Part shown: positions 53,685 to 64,000 of the stretch, in pieces
Layout of the letters: each line of letters starts with the position of its first letter
Numbering within the stretch: position 1 is the first letter of the stretch
Assembly: GCA_907164885.2 (NCBI GenBank)
Contig: OU015499.1
Location: forward strand, 159,337,489-159,401,488
Reading direction: 5' to 3'
Length of the DNA stretch: 64,000 nucleotides
Origin: Dolomedes plantarius
Lineage: Eukaryota > Arthropoda > Arachnida > Araneae > Dolomedidae
Position numbers and translations under genes: made by a program
Notes under the pieces: generated by a model
What the model was told of the DNA's origin: nothing
The model's database searches: none
The model's input: only the letters and a program-made list of their open reading frames with translations

Positions 53685-54189
53685 AAAGGATTTAGTGGGA
53701 AAAGAATGATTATTCTAAATTTAAAGGAGGCTTGGGAATTAAATTATATTCGTGGCGTAATTCGCCTCTAATTGTTCGTATTTCAAGACGCGAATTGGGC
53801 AAGGGAAATTCCCTTTTCATTATATAATCTTGGCGCGCCTCTGGGTTCTGCGGTCGAGGAGGAAGCATTTACATTTTAGCCTTGAAAGATGTCTGGTTCG
53901 GGCTCTGCGCATGTGCAGGGAGAGTTGGCGCGCGTAGATGCCCGCTATTTTGGGCAGAGCGCGGAATAGAAGTCGATGATATCAGATGTGTATTTCGCCG
54001 CGGCTCTAAAAAAGAAATGGCGCAAAATGAACGCACTGAGTTGGAGCTGTGGTTTACCTGACAAAGAATAAAACTGGATAAAATTGAACTGATGCCTGCT
54101 CAATTATTGATTGGATTACTTATTGCTACACCACCGGATATACCATGACTGCCATAATTTATAGGATGACGGGCGTAGCCCTACGCGTG

Positions 54190-54192
<3 letters not shown>
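53680..54192. mobile_element. Possible solo LTR in a TA tract, copy 2
   Basis: It is the paralogue of 6349-6859: TG...CA ends, TA-rich flanks, and GC-rich interior. TA tracts on both sides are longer in this copy. Confidence 0.35.
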
Positions 54193-54239
<47 letters not shown>

Positions 54240-54966
54240 AAAAATAAAAAGGAAACTTTTAAAGCACTAAAACGGGAGATCCTCCTTTATCTAGAACATA
54301 TTTCCTAAAATTATATAACGCAAGTATCCACGACGATCACGTGTTTTGAAGTATAATGCTTTAAGTATTACCCCCCCCCCCTCCACACACACACACACTT
54401 TCGTATACAAGCCACTGTCAAGTTGAAGACCTCTGCTGCGCAGCAATTTCTGCAGACCCGTACGAGGGTTATTTTCCCATGTTCGGTGATGTTGCTTATA
54501 GGCCTGGGTGCCGGACGGACAGTGCAAATCTGCCGACCAAATTGGGCAACCCTGGGCCCCTGTTTTGAAGTATAAAAAGTTTTGTTTCAGAATCCGCGGT
54601 GAAGCACAATTCAAACAAAATCAGAGTCTCAGATGCATGGGTATTTATAACCGTGCTGCCTAATTTAAACCTTTATTGTCATGCCACATTTTATTTTAAA
54701 AACTCTTTTTTCAAAACATGGGCGTTAAGTAATCCTAAGTGCTCTCACGCTACTTCGACGAGTCGTCTGCTGAAGGGTATATGTACAGTCCATGAAGCTA
54801 AAGAAGGAGCATAAGCTTCCATAGGTAATTCTACGAAAAATGGACCAATTATGGTCGCTCACCGGCAGATGGCACGACATGTCAACAAAGGGCGGATATT
54901 TCATTGCGTTGTATGGCCGTGCGGTTTTTAAAATCATTTAAAAATTTTTAAATATATATATATATA
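54193..54966. other. Non-coding sequence with microsatellites
   Basis: (TA)n lies at about 54193-54236, with a C-run and (CA)n near 54371-54398. The minus-strand frame 54291-54614 is not conserved in the paralogue. No gene is supported. Confidence 0.5.
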
Positions 54967-56516
54967 CAATGCTCAAAAAAATTAGAGGAGGAAGCAAAGA
55001 AGTTAAGAAAACCGTGCGAGACAGCCACGTATTGGCATAAAATGGATAGTACACGCGTATCAATGCGCAATACAGAAAAAAAGACGTAAATAAATTTGTA
55101 ATTAAGCTTTAATTCTTTGAAAATATGGAAAAAACATGAAAAGATGATTTAGGGCAACAATTTGCTTACATATAAACCATAAAAAAAGTATTGTTTAGAA
55201 ATGATGCAAGATTTTTAATATGGCGTGTGGTCTCCTCGAACAGCTAAGACTGCTGCACACCTGTTTTCCATGGATGCGATGATGTTATCGATACAACTTT
55301 GGGGAATACTCTTCCACTCCTCAAGAAGTGCAATCTCCAAGTCTCGGAGAATAAAAGGAGGCCTTGGTCTCGAAGCAATGCGTCGTCCGAACATGTCCCA
55401 AACATGCTCGATTGGATTCAGGTCAGGAGAGCACGCTGGCCATTCCATACGATGAATTGTTTCAGCTACAAGCATGTTCTCCACAAGACGAGCTGTATGC
55501 GGTCTGGTATTATCATGCTGGAAAACAAAGGAATCTCTAATGGCTGCAGCGTAAGGTATGACATAAGGTCTCAGTATCGTCTGCATACCTTCGGGCCGTA
55601 AAAGTACCATTCCGAATGACATGCAGGTCCGTACGTCCACCTATGCTGATTTCACCCCATACCATAAAACCAGCTCGTCTGTATTGTGACCTTTCACGAA
55701 CGAACGAGGGGTTATTTCGAGTGCCTCTTTCCCTCCATACCAAAACACGTCGGATGTCACACTCCAGACTGAATCGGGACTCGTCTGTAAACAGCACTTG
55801 GCTCCAATCATATTGCTCCCAATCTCGATGTTCAGCGGCCCATCTTCTTCGGGCCGCACGGTGGCGTGAGGTCAACGGAATGCAGACCATTGGCCTACGT
55901 GCATGGAGACCTCCCTGATGAAGCCTAATACGTACTGTTTGGTTGGAAACCCTTCGTCCTGTTTCCAAGAGCAACTGTCTTTGCAGCTGAGTAGCATTGT
56001 CTGTTCTGTATCGACGAGCAGTTAACAGTATATACCGGTCATCAGTTGCTGTAGTGGCGCGTGGCCGACCTTGCCCTGGTCGACGTCTAACATTCCCTGT
56101 TTCTTGGAATCGATTCCACAGCCTTGCAACGACACTTCTGGCGAATCCAACAGTGTCCGCGACACTACGTTGTGTTTGCCCGGATTCAGGTCTGCCTATA
56201 ATACGCCATGCCATGAATTCCGGTAAATCACGTTGTTGAGACATTTTCAAGTCACATTTTCTATAAAAGAATAACTGAGCAATCGAATTTCACAGTTAAG
56301 TCAGTGAAACAGACGTTTCTGCATCATCCCTATTTCCGCCCTTATGTACCTTTTCTGGTTTTTGACGTCATGAAGTTTGATTTGCATATGAAGTTTTCTT
56401 CTTCTGTTTCCTGCTAGGCTTTAAATTATGGATGATTTATTTTATGGTACTTATCGGTGCAAGTATTTGCGTAATTTCGTTAAAACCATGTGCTCCCCTA
56501 ATTGTTTTGAGCAGTG
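54967..56516 (-). mobile_element. Tc1-like element, copy 2
   Basis: It is the paralogue of 7594-9143 with TA at both ends (54965-54966 and 56517-56518). The right-hand TA has expanded into a long microsatellite. Confidence 0.88.
55215..56244 (-). pseudogene. Tc1-like transposase, frameshifted (copy 2)
   Basis: The start MSQQRDLPEFMAWRI at 56244 is intact here, unlike the first copy. The HTH region, the GRPRATTATDD linker and the first Asp (FTDESRF) are in one frame. The second Asp (HDNTRPHTAR) and the Glu (SPDLNPIEHVW) follow in another, with the shift near 55600 as in copy 1. Correcting for that single shift, the protein would be near the normal 340-residue length. It is inactive unless the shift is bypassed. 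Confidence 0.9.
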
Positions 56517-56693
<177 letters not shown>

Positions 56694-57286
56694 TTAAATA
56701 AATGAATTCATATTAAATACGCACTTAAAAAAACACGTTTTCCCTTGAAAAATGCGAAACATATATATTATGGTTTCTCTGTCAAAGCCCTGAGCTGTGC
56801 GCGCGCGCCATCTAGTGGCGGCGACCAAATGTGAGACAAAGTTTGAAGACTGAGCTACTCTTCGTTCTGTAGCTTCACGGAACAGTCTTACCTTTCGCCC
56901 TGCCACCAGATCCTAATGCTTGTAATTTCCCTGAATCGAGTTGCGCGAGCTGTTCCGGCATCCCCAGCGGTCCGATAGGGGGTGCGGATCTGAGGGTCTT
57001 TATAACATCGACAACATCCGAAACGGAACTGAACGATGGTAGAGGGAACTTGTATACGATAAATGTAGGACGCCTTTGAATGTAATTATTAGTTTAGTTT
57101 GCAATTGTAACGTGTTCGTGTAGTTAAATGCTTGTTTAATTGTTAGTTATAGATTTTTTTCGAGTCCGAATTACGGAATTAGAATTGAGAACCGACCGCC
57201 CTGGGCACAAGCTCAGAAGGTAAGTGGATCTCTCTTACGTAATGACGAAGATTTGGAAGTAGGGTTTATCATTCTACACAATTTTG

Positions 57287-57304
57287 TGGCGCCCAAAGTG
57301 GGGC
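57287..57304 (+). other. Retroelement-type primer-binding site, copy 2
   Basis: Identical to the site at 9767-9784 (TGGCGCCCAAAGTGGGGC), in the same context. Confidence 0.4.
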
Positions 57305-57371
57305 CGATTGGTTCTTAATATGGATAAAATTAAAATTATCTCTAAGAACAGAGGCCTCTGTAACGAAAATA

Positions 57372-58770
57372 ATGAATACGATAAAAGAAAATATAGAACT
57401 TAATAATGAAGATCCCGCAATTCAAGATTCTTTAGCTCTGCGAATCGACAAAGAAATTTGTGGTATAATTAAAGATGAAAGAGAGCTGGATAAAGAAATT
57501 GACACAACTGTGAACAACGTGACAAGCGTGTTTTTCAGATTGTCGAGGAAAGTAAAATTATGAAGGAAACAGTTTTGCAGAAAGTACGAGAACTAGCGAG
57601 AGGTCACCATAAAATACTTGATCCTACATTTGGCGAAGATGTCATTGACGTAGGCGTGTCTTATGATGGAACGTGGCGAAAACGAGGGCACAGTTACTTA
57701 TATTGCATTGGATGTGTCGTTGACATTTTGACAGGCATTGTTATCGACTTTGAAGTCATACCAAAGTATTGTCAAGACTGCGTCAGAACAGCAGCTGACT
57801 TGGGGAAGAACTCTGCTGAATTTCTTATTTGGCATGAAGCTCACACAAGTTCAGGTACGTGTGAGAAAAATTATGATGGCTCATCTGGTTCTATGGAAAT
57901 GTTTGCAGTCGAAATACCGTGGAAAAGATCAATTGCACGTTGTAAAATGCGATATACAGTCCTTCTGTCAGATGGAGACTCAAGGCATTCCTACATTTGT
58001 CAAAATCAAAAATTCATGATGACAAAACAGTTATAAAAGAAGAATATATTAATGAGGTGGCTAAAAGAATGGGTACTGCACTGCGTAATAAATTGAAAGA
58101 GTGGAGAACAAGAGGTGTATGCCTGCGGGGAAAGAAGAAAGGGAATTTGACTCAGGCAATGATAACTAAATTCACTAACTATTACACGAAAGCCACTAAA
58201 GATAACATACATGATGTAAATAAAATGAAAGCTGCAATATTTGCATCTTTATCACAGCATGTCAACGAATAAAAAACCTCAGCACCAAAACTGCCCTTCA
58301 GGTTCTCAGTCATGATGTTTTTATAGTCGAGCTTTAGCAGAGGGTTCAGAAATTCCTGACCATCATAAAATGAAGATAAAACTATCAGAGGATGTAGTCT
58401 CAAAGACCAGATGCTACCTAGTGGTGAAATTCTAAACAGATGTACTGCTGGGAAAACTCAGAATTCCAATGAAAGCGCACACAGTATTATATGGAAATAC
58501 TGCCCAAAGGAAACATTTATTTCCAGGAAGCGTTTAGAACTTGCAGCAATAAGTGGAATAAGCCAGTTTAGTATGGGTGTTTAAGCAAGTTTAACTGTAA
58601 AAAAAAGCGAAGCAATAAAAAGTCGAAGTTTGTTGAAAAAAGATGAGCCGCGGCCAAAACAAATTGTGTATAGGAATAAAACCACTCATAAAAATGCTTA
58701 TAAAAATCAAAAAATCTTAAAAAGGCAATTGCAAAATGAAGGAACATCATATGCTGCAGGATTATTTTGA
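57372..58770 (+). pseudogene. Mutator-like transposase domain protein, decayed copy 2
   Basis: The longest intact run (57560-58036, 158 codons) includes KILDPTFGEDVIDVGVSYDG, TWRKRGHSYLY, VVDILTGIVIDFEV, YCQDC and SGSMEMFAVEIPWKRS. The next part (57997-58272) carries GTALRNKLKEWRTRGVCLRG and the ITKFTNYYTKA region, shifted by one base. A C-terminal part like 11055-11252 follows but is interrupted by a stop. It is a relic of a once complete transposase of about 450 residues. Confidence 0.82.
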
Positions 58771-59318
58771 TAAATTGTACTATCAAATTCTTTACGATTA
58801 AAGGTATTTCAGACTTGTTTTATTTAAGTTGTTGAAAAACTCAGTAAAATTTAAATTTCTTTAAAATAAAATTTTAAAATTAATATAAATATTATGAATT
58901 TTTAAAGTAAATATATTGAAATTATGATTACATGTGATTCTAGTTTAAAATAAGTTTTTTTTGTTGTATTTGGTCATGTTAAATCTTAAAAACTGTTTTT
59001 CCCACTTTTATATTTTTCTTGTGATTGACTGTTTCGAAATGTTCCATGCGTGTTAATTTTCTTCTGATTTCTTCCAAATTTCTCCGGACTGTCAGTGGAA
59101 GTGTTTGTCACAAAACGTTGCATAATTCTTTGAAACCACAAACATTTGCTAAATTTATAGACCATGAAATGAAGTAAAAAGATGCGAAACCTTAAAAATT
59201 AAAAGGCATTTTTAATTATTATTTTATAGATTTGAGATAAATATTTAGCAACTTCAGAATAATCGTCTGCTATTGTTTTCCTTTGATTGGAATGTAAAGT
59301 AAAAGATTTATTTTGAAA

Positions 59319-60420
59319 ATGGCTCCTAAATTTGATAGATGGCTCGAAGGTTACGTAACTGCACTTTCCGGGGAGAAATCATCGTATCAACATCGGTTAT
59401 GGCATTTCAAAAATAGGTATTCATAATATATTAAATTTGAAAGGGAAAAATGTCTAACTGAAAGTAAAAATGAAAACATGACCACTTAAACTCTTCCTAA
59501 GACTGTTCGAACGTAGGTAAATATCAAGAAAGTGAAGTCTCTGATCCTAAAAGAAAATACGCCGACTCAAAGATCCATTGCATCGAAACTAGGAATGTCT
59601 TCTGGCACTGTAAGTAAAATCATTCATAAAGATTTGAAGTTAAAAAAGATGTTTAAACCTAAAGTTCATCTGCTTCTGCCAAAGCATATTGATGAAGGAA
59701 AAACGAATTGTAGAAAATTATATGACAAACACCTAGTTGCTGAAACACGGTAATTTGTGGTAACGGTCGATGGGGCATGGGTGTATTTAAGTGACTTTTG
59801 GAAAAAAAAATGAATTTTCTATTCTCAACTGACGGGAATGACCATACGAATTGTCAGTGTACAGAAAAGTTCTTAAAGGAGTTCATGATAGTAGCAGGAT
59901 TTTGTTACAACGACAAATTTAAAATAAAAAAGTCTCAAGTAAAGCCAAAATTAATTCACTCTACTATCAGAATATTTTTGAACCCATTTTTGAAGAAATT
60001 CCGGCCTTATATGGAAAGGACATTGATAAGGTTAAGCTTCTTATGGACAAAGCCTCTAGTCACACGTCTAAATAAACTGCCGCTTATTTAGCAAAGAAAG
60101 AATCAGACACAGGAATAAAACGTATCCCATTAAATGTAATACCTGTAAAATTACCTGACTCTTCTCCGATGGACTTTTGAGATTTCGGTTTTTTAATACG
60201 AGCCTTATGAAAGCGGCATCCAAGTACACTGAACGGACTTAAGAAAACGACCCAAGAGGAGTGAGGTAAAACTGACATGACAATACCAAGCAAAAATTTA
60301 CTTTCATGGAAAATTCGAGCTAGAGCTATCGTCAAGAACCATGGCTATCAGATAGAAGCAAATCACCGCATAAAATCTGGCTTTTATACATAAAACTTAA
60401 CTACCAAAATCGTGTCCATA
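59319..60420 (+). pseudogene. DD41D mariner transposase, decayed copy (Y2)
   Basis: It is the paralogue of 11858-12909. Starting MAPKFDRWLEGYVTALSGEK, it keeps the HTH (QRSIASKLGMSSGTVSKII) but has lost the first catalytic Asp context (VTVDGAWVYLSD) and carries a frameshift near 59750 and stops further on. The second Asp region (MDKASSHTSK) is present. It retains a segment after SDFW (59815-59930) that the other copy has lost, so the two have decayed independently. Confidence 0.78.
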
Positions 60421-60608
60421 AAGTGCGAACGACCTTCTGTAAGTCGTCAGTGTAGTAAAAAAGATAAATTATTCTCATTTGGTATACAACAAATAGGTAA
60501 GTGTAAATTAGCATAAAAAGAAATCGCCCAACAATTATGGTGTTACAGAAACTAGCATATGTATACAATGAACAAATCGGATGTGAGTTTGGTATAGGAA
60601 AAGTACCG

Positions 60609-61025
60609 TTAATATGGTGTATGATCTCCCAGAGAAGCAATATAGAACATAAGGCGATGCGTGATGCTGTCAATTATGCGGTCTATGAGTTCGGTAGGAA
60701 GTGAAAGCCATTGCTCTTGCATAGCAGTTGAAAGCGTGGCTAGGGTCCTAGGAGGAGGATTGACAGCAGCTATACGTCGTCCTAAAGCGCCCCAAACATG
60801 CTCGATAGGATTCAGGCCCTGTGATCGAGCTGGCCACTCCATGCGCTGAATTGCTTCCCGCTCAAGATAAGTATCCACGATGCGAGTCCTGTGCGGTCTC
60901 GCGTTATACTCCTGTAGCACGAAAGCATCACCTATTGCCCCGGCATAAGGGCGCACATAAGCATCAAGGATGTCATCTCTATAGGTGTGAGCATTCACAT
61001 TTTCACGGTGAAAGACATGGAGGTC
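60609..61025 (-). pseudogene. C-terminal half of a second Tc1-like transposase
   Basis: It reads NVNAHTYRDDILDAYVRPYA, then AFVLQEYNARPHRTR and SQGLNPIEHVWGALGRRIA. The second Asp has become Tyr in QEYNARPH, so it is catalytically dead. It is cut off at about 61025, where it fuses directly to the zinc-finger coding sequence. This is a different Tc1 subfamily from the elements at 7594 and 54967. Confidence 0.82.
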
Positions 61026-61045
61026 ACTGTTGAGAAAATTTTTTC

Positions 61046-62619
61046 TCACATACTGTGAAAGGCGAAAGTTTTTTCTCCTCTGTGGGTGCGGAGATGTTTT
61101 TCTAAAGGACCCTGTTGAGAAAATCTTTTCTCACATATAGTGCAGGCGAAAGGTTTCTCTCCTGTGTGGATGCGGAGATGTGTTCTTAAACTACTCTGTT
61201 GAGAAAATCTTTTCTTACATACCGTGCAGGCGAAAGGTTTCTCTCCTGTGTGGGTGCGGATATGTCTTTTTAAATCACCCTGTACAGCAAATTTCTTCTC
61301 ACATACAGTGCAAGCGAAAGGTTTCTCTCCTGTGTGGGTGAAAATATGTGTTTTTAACTCATCCTGTCGACAAAATCTTTTCTCACATACAGCGCATGCG
61401 AAAGGTTTCTCTGCTGTGTGGGTGCGGAGATGTGTTTCGAAATTATACCGTCGAGAAAATCTTTTCTCACATACAGTGCAGGCGAAAGGTTTCTCTCCTG
61501 TGTGGATGCGAAAATGACTTCTTAAATGACCCCGTTGAGAAAATCTTTTTTCACATACCGTGCAGGTGAAAGGTTTATCTCCAGTGAAGGTGCGGATATC
61601 TTTTTTAAAATCACCATGAACAGCAAATTTCTTCTCTCCTGAGTGGGTGTGGAGATGTGTTCTAAGTTGACCCTGTTGAGAAAATCTTTTCTCACATACC
61701 GTGCATGCGAAAGGTTTCTCCCCTGTGTGGATGCGGAGATGTGTTCTAAGTTGACCCTGTTGAGAAAATCTTTTCTCACATACCGTGCAGGCGAAAGGTT
61801 TCTCTCCTGTGTGGGTGCGGAGATGTGTTTTTAGCTCATCCTGTCGAAAAAACCTTTTTTCACATACATTGCATGCGAAAGGTTTCTCTGCTGTGTGGGT
61901 GCGGAGATGTCTTACTAAATGACCCTGTTGAGAAAATCTTTTCTCACATACCGTGCATGCGAAAGGTTTCTCTGCTGTGTGGATGCGGAGATGTGTTCTA
62001 AGTCGACCCTGTTGAGAAAATCTTTTCTCACATACCGTGCAGGCGAAAGGTTTCCCTCCTGTGTGGGTGAAGAGATGAGTTTTTAGCTCATCCTGTCGAG
62101 AAAATCTTTTCTCACATACATTGCATGCGAAAGGTTTCTCTCCTGTGTGGGTGCGGAGATGCCTTATTAAATTACTCTGTACATCAAATCTTCTCTCGCA
62201 TACAGTGCATGCGAAAAGGTTCTCTCCTGTGTGGGTACAGGAAGTATTATCAGCAATGTGGTAGGAATGATCAGTATTTAAGGAGGCCGACCGTGAAAAT
62301 CTTCTGTCACATAAATTACATTCAAAAATTTCCTCGGTGCGAGAAAGAATCTGTGCACTGCAACTTTTTATATTTAGACTAATTCGACATCTCTTACATG
62401 GAGAGAATTCATCTTCCGCTTTAGTAGGGTTTGGTTTGTAGGAATGGCTTTCCTTGGAAGGCTCTTTTATACTGGAAATGCCCGACATTTCCTTTTCTAG
62501 CCTGTCGACGTTAATGTACACGATCATGAGAAAACTAACTGCTAGCAATACGTTGAACTTCGAAACTTGTGGACAGCTCAAACATTCTAGTATCGCATCG
62601 TCCAATCTGTACCGAGCAC
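61046..62619 (-). CDS. C2H2 zinc-finger protein, terminal exon(s), 14 fingers
   Basis: The exon begins at 62619 after a TTTACAG acceptor; the upstream exon is not in view. The first 140 residues form a leader with a hydrophobic stretch (FNVLLAVSFLMIVYI) and an acidic/Ser part. Then comes one divergent finger (CNLCDRRF), seven classical fingers, one degenerate unit without its CxxC pair (near 61610-61650), and six more, all with TGEKPF or TAEKPF linkers. Variable recognition positions (QQGRL, RQDEL, RRYNF, VQGDL) imply specific DNA binding in the nucleus. The last finger ends in HRGEKTFAFHSM and is cut short by the Tc1 fragment; the paralogue continues further. It is probably a lineage-expanded regulator. 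Confidence 0.8.
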
Positions 62620-62648
62620 CTGTAAAGACAGGAGAAAGAAATTGAATC

Positions 62649-62679
<31 letters not shown>

Positions 62680-63199
62680 CCACTAAAGTCCCTTCCCACC
62701 CTCTTAACTTCGGAGCGGCTGCTGCTATATTCATAAAAGTGGTGTCTAGGTATAGTAAAGTAACCATGCGCTACTGAATGAAACCACATACCACGCCACC
62801 TGGTGGAAAACTGCGGAGTTAGCATTCCTATCTCGAAACTGGAACGAGATAGGGAAAAAAGTTATTTATAAAGTTGTAGAAAATCATCAATTTAGTACGA
62901 AAAGATACCTTGTGGACATTAATGAGAAGACTACAATGGTTAAAACGCGCATTTGTTTTTCCGTGATTCCCTACACTGTGACGTGACAAAAGGATCTGAG
63001 AAAGAAAAAACAACTAATTTTAACAATATACCTTTATTTGAGATGTTCAAACTTCTCATCGTCAGCTGCAATACAAATTTGGATTCTCGTTTGAATCTCA
63101 CGTTGCACACTTTGGAGCATAGAGCATGATACGTTGCACAAGCGTCCGTAGTGCATAGTTTAAGGACCTGCAATGTTTGTGGAGGGGTCGCATACACCT

Positions 63200-63326
63200 G
63201 CTGTTTGAGGTATCCCCACAGGAAAAAGTCCAGTGGAGTCAGATCAGGCGAACGTGGAGGCCACTCTTCGAAACTGCCATACCCAATTATTTGTTCCCCG
63301 AATTCCTTGACGAGGTATTGCTTCAC
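63200..63326 (-). pseudogene. Arthropod mariner-family transposase, C-terminal remnant
   Basis: The frame carries FEEWPPRSPDLTPLDFFLWG and YLKQQVYATPPQTL, the third catalytic region and following segment of the family also seen at 13182-14159. The N-terminal domain and the first two catalytic Asp residues are missing. Confidence 0.85.
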
Positions 63327-63565
63327 TGGTGATCTCAGCTTTGGAATACTCAGTCATGGCCACGAGCATCAACATACTACAGCTCCAAGAAGATGTCTCT
63401 TTTATAGCTGTCTCATGTGAACAGGCATGACGTTTCTTACGTATTTGAATACTGCAAAAATTTAGAACACCAAGCGCAAGTTGCATTGAGTTGATGCGAC
63501 ACTATTTTACACGATCTAAGTATTGTCTACTCTGTTTATAAAGACAATCAGTACGAGGATGAAAA

Positions 63566-63640
63566 GCTCGAGGTTTGAACCGCGGTCCTTTTGATTGGGG
63601 ATCAAAATCGATATACCACTGTGCACATTAAGGTGTTGTG
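63566..63640 (-). other. tRNA-like sequence inside the mariner element
   Basis: On the minus strand an A-box-like CAGTGGTATATCG, an anticodon-type hairpin (TTTTGATC/GATCAAAA region) and a B-box GGTTCAAACC are spaced as in a tRNA. The acceptor stem does not close, so it is a tRNA pseudogene or a SINE head rather than a gene. Confidence 0.3.
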
Positions 63641-64000
63641 TTTTGCCCGAAAGATAATCATTTCTCCTTTCGTTCAAGTTTCGTGACGCCACAGTGTAGG
63701 AAATCACGAAAAAACAAATGCGCATTTCAACCGTTGTACTCTGCTCATTAATGTCCCCATAAGTATCTTTTCGTACTAAATCGATGATTTTCTACAATTT
63801 GTAAATCACTTTTTTCCCTATCTCGTACCGTTTTCGAGATACGAATGCTAACTCCGCAGTTTTCCACCAGGTGCGCGGTAGGTGGTTTCATTCAGTAGCG
63901 CATGGCTACTTTACTATACCTAGACACCACTTTTATGAATATAGCAGCAGCCGTTCTGAAGTTAAGAGAGTGGGAAGAGACTTTAGTGGGCATACTGTAT

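Larger units (their letters stand above)
62672..63997 (-). mobile_element. Mariner-like element with about 315-bp terminal inverted repeats
   Basis: The ends CAGAATGCCCACTAAAGTC and CAGTATGCCCACTAAAGTC (complement) belong to inverted repeats running about 62672-62988 and 63682-63997, flanked by TA. It sits in the TA tract of the zinc-finger gene intron, absent from the other copy. Only a C-terminal piece of transposase remains, so it is an internal-deletion derivative. Confidence 0.9.

Overview
The window is eukaryotic, AT-rich and dominated by transposable elements. Decayed Tc1/mariner, hAT, Mutator-like, piggyBac, BEL/Pao, LTR, LINE and tRNA-SINE sequences, TA microsatellites, spliced genes and long C2H2 zinc-finger arrays all point to an arthropod. 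The Mutator-like transposase and the SINE tail resemble what I associate with chelicerates, so a spider-like arachnid is my best guess; this is inference.

Layout. Two overlapping duplicated blocks make up most of the window. Block Y is at about 1-18.25 kb and again at 45.34-62.65 kb. Block X is at about 20.89-29.61 kb and again at 39.99-49.80 kb. Because X2 runs into Y2, the first 2.2 kb of unique-looking sequence around the small 156-aa reading frame occurs three times (1.9, 27.6 and 46.6 kb). Within the copies are a hAT hotspot (same 8-bp target CTCTAGAC used repeatedly), a Tc1 element, a Mutator-like pseudogene, DD41D mariner pseudogenes and a C2H2 zinc-finger gene (intact array at 61.0-62.6 kb, broken copy at 16.7-18.2 kb). 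Several insertions can be dated against empty sites in the paralogous copy. Between Y1 and X1 lies a piggyBac relic (19.0-19.9 kb).

The exceptional part is 29.9-39.98 kb, between X1 and X2. It is less AT-rich, free of recognisable transposons, and holds a compact cluster of five protein genes, all on the minus strand and each with a strong TATA-type core promoter: a spliced gene for a probable acidic transcription activator (439 aa), two RING-finger proteins (80 and 183 aa), a small basic protein (111 aa), and a 705-aa protein with an acidic N-terminus, a huge low-complexity repeat tract and a duplicated Cys/His domain. Three of the genes lack an AATAAA signal and instead end in long perfect hairpins that share one architecture (A7 TGGCC ... 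GGCCA T7). A further TATA box drives a region of about 290 bp packed with stem-loops, which looks like a structured non-coding RNA. Beyond it lie 142-bp tandem repeats and two palindromes with arms near 100 bp, one with a 53-bp perfect stem. Dispersed repeats flank the first gene.

Together this resembles the early/regulatory region of a large DNA virus, or a comparable selfish element, integrated in an arthropod genome. No capsid, polymerase or integrase gene is visible here, so the assignment is a hypothesis; a fast-evolving host gene cluster is the alternative. Transposon genes in the rest of the window are nearly all broken by frameshifts, stops or internal deletions.
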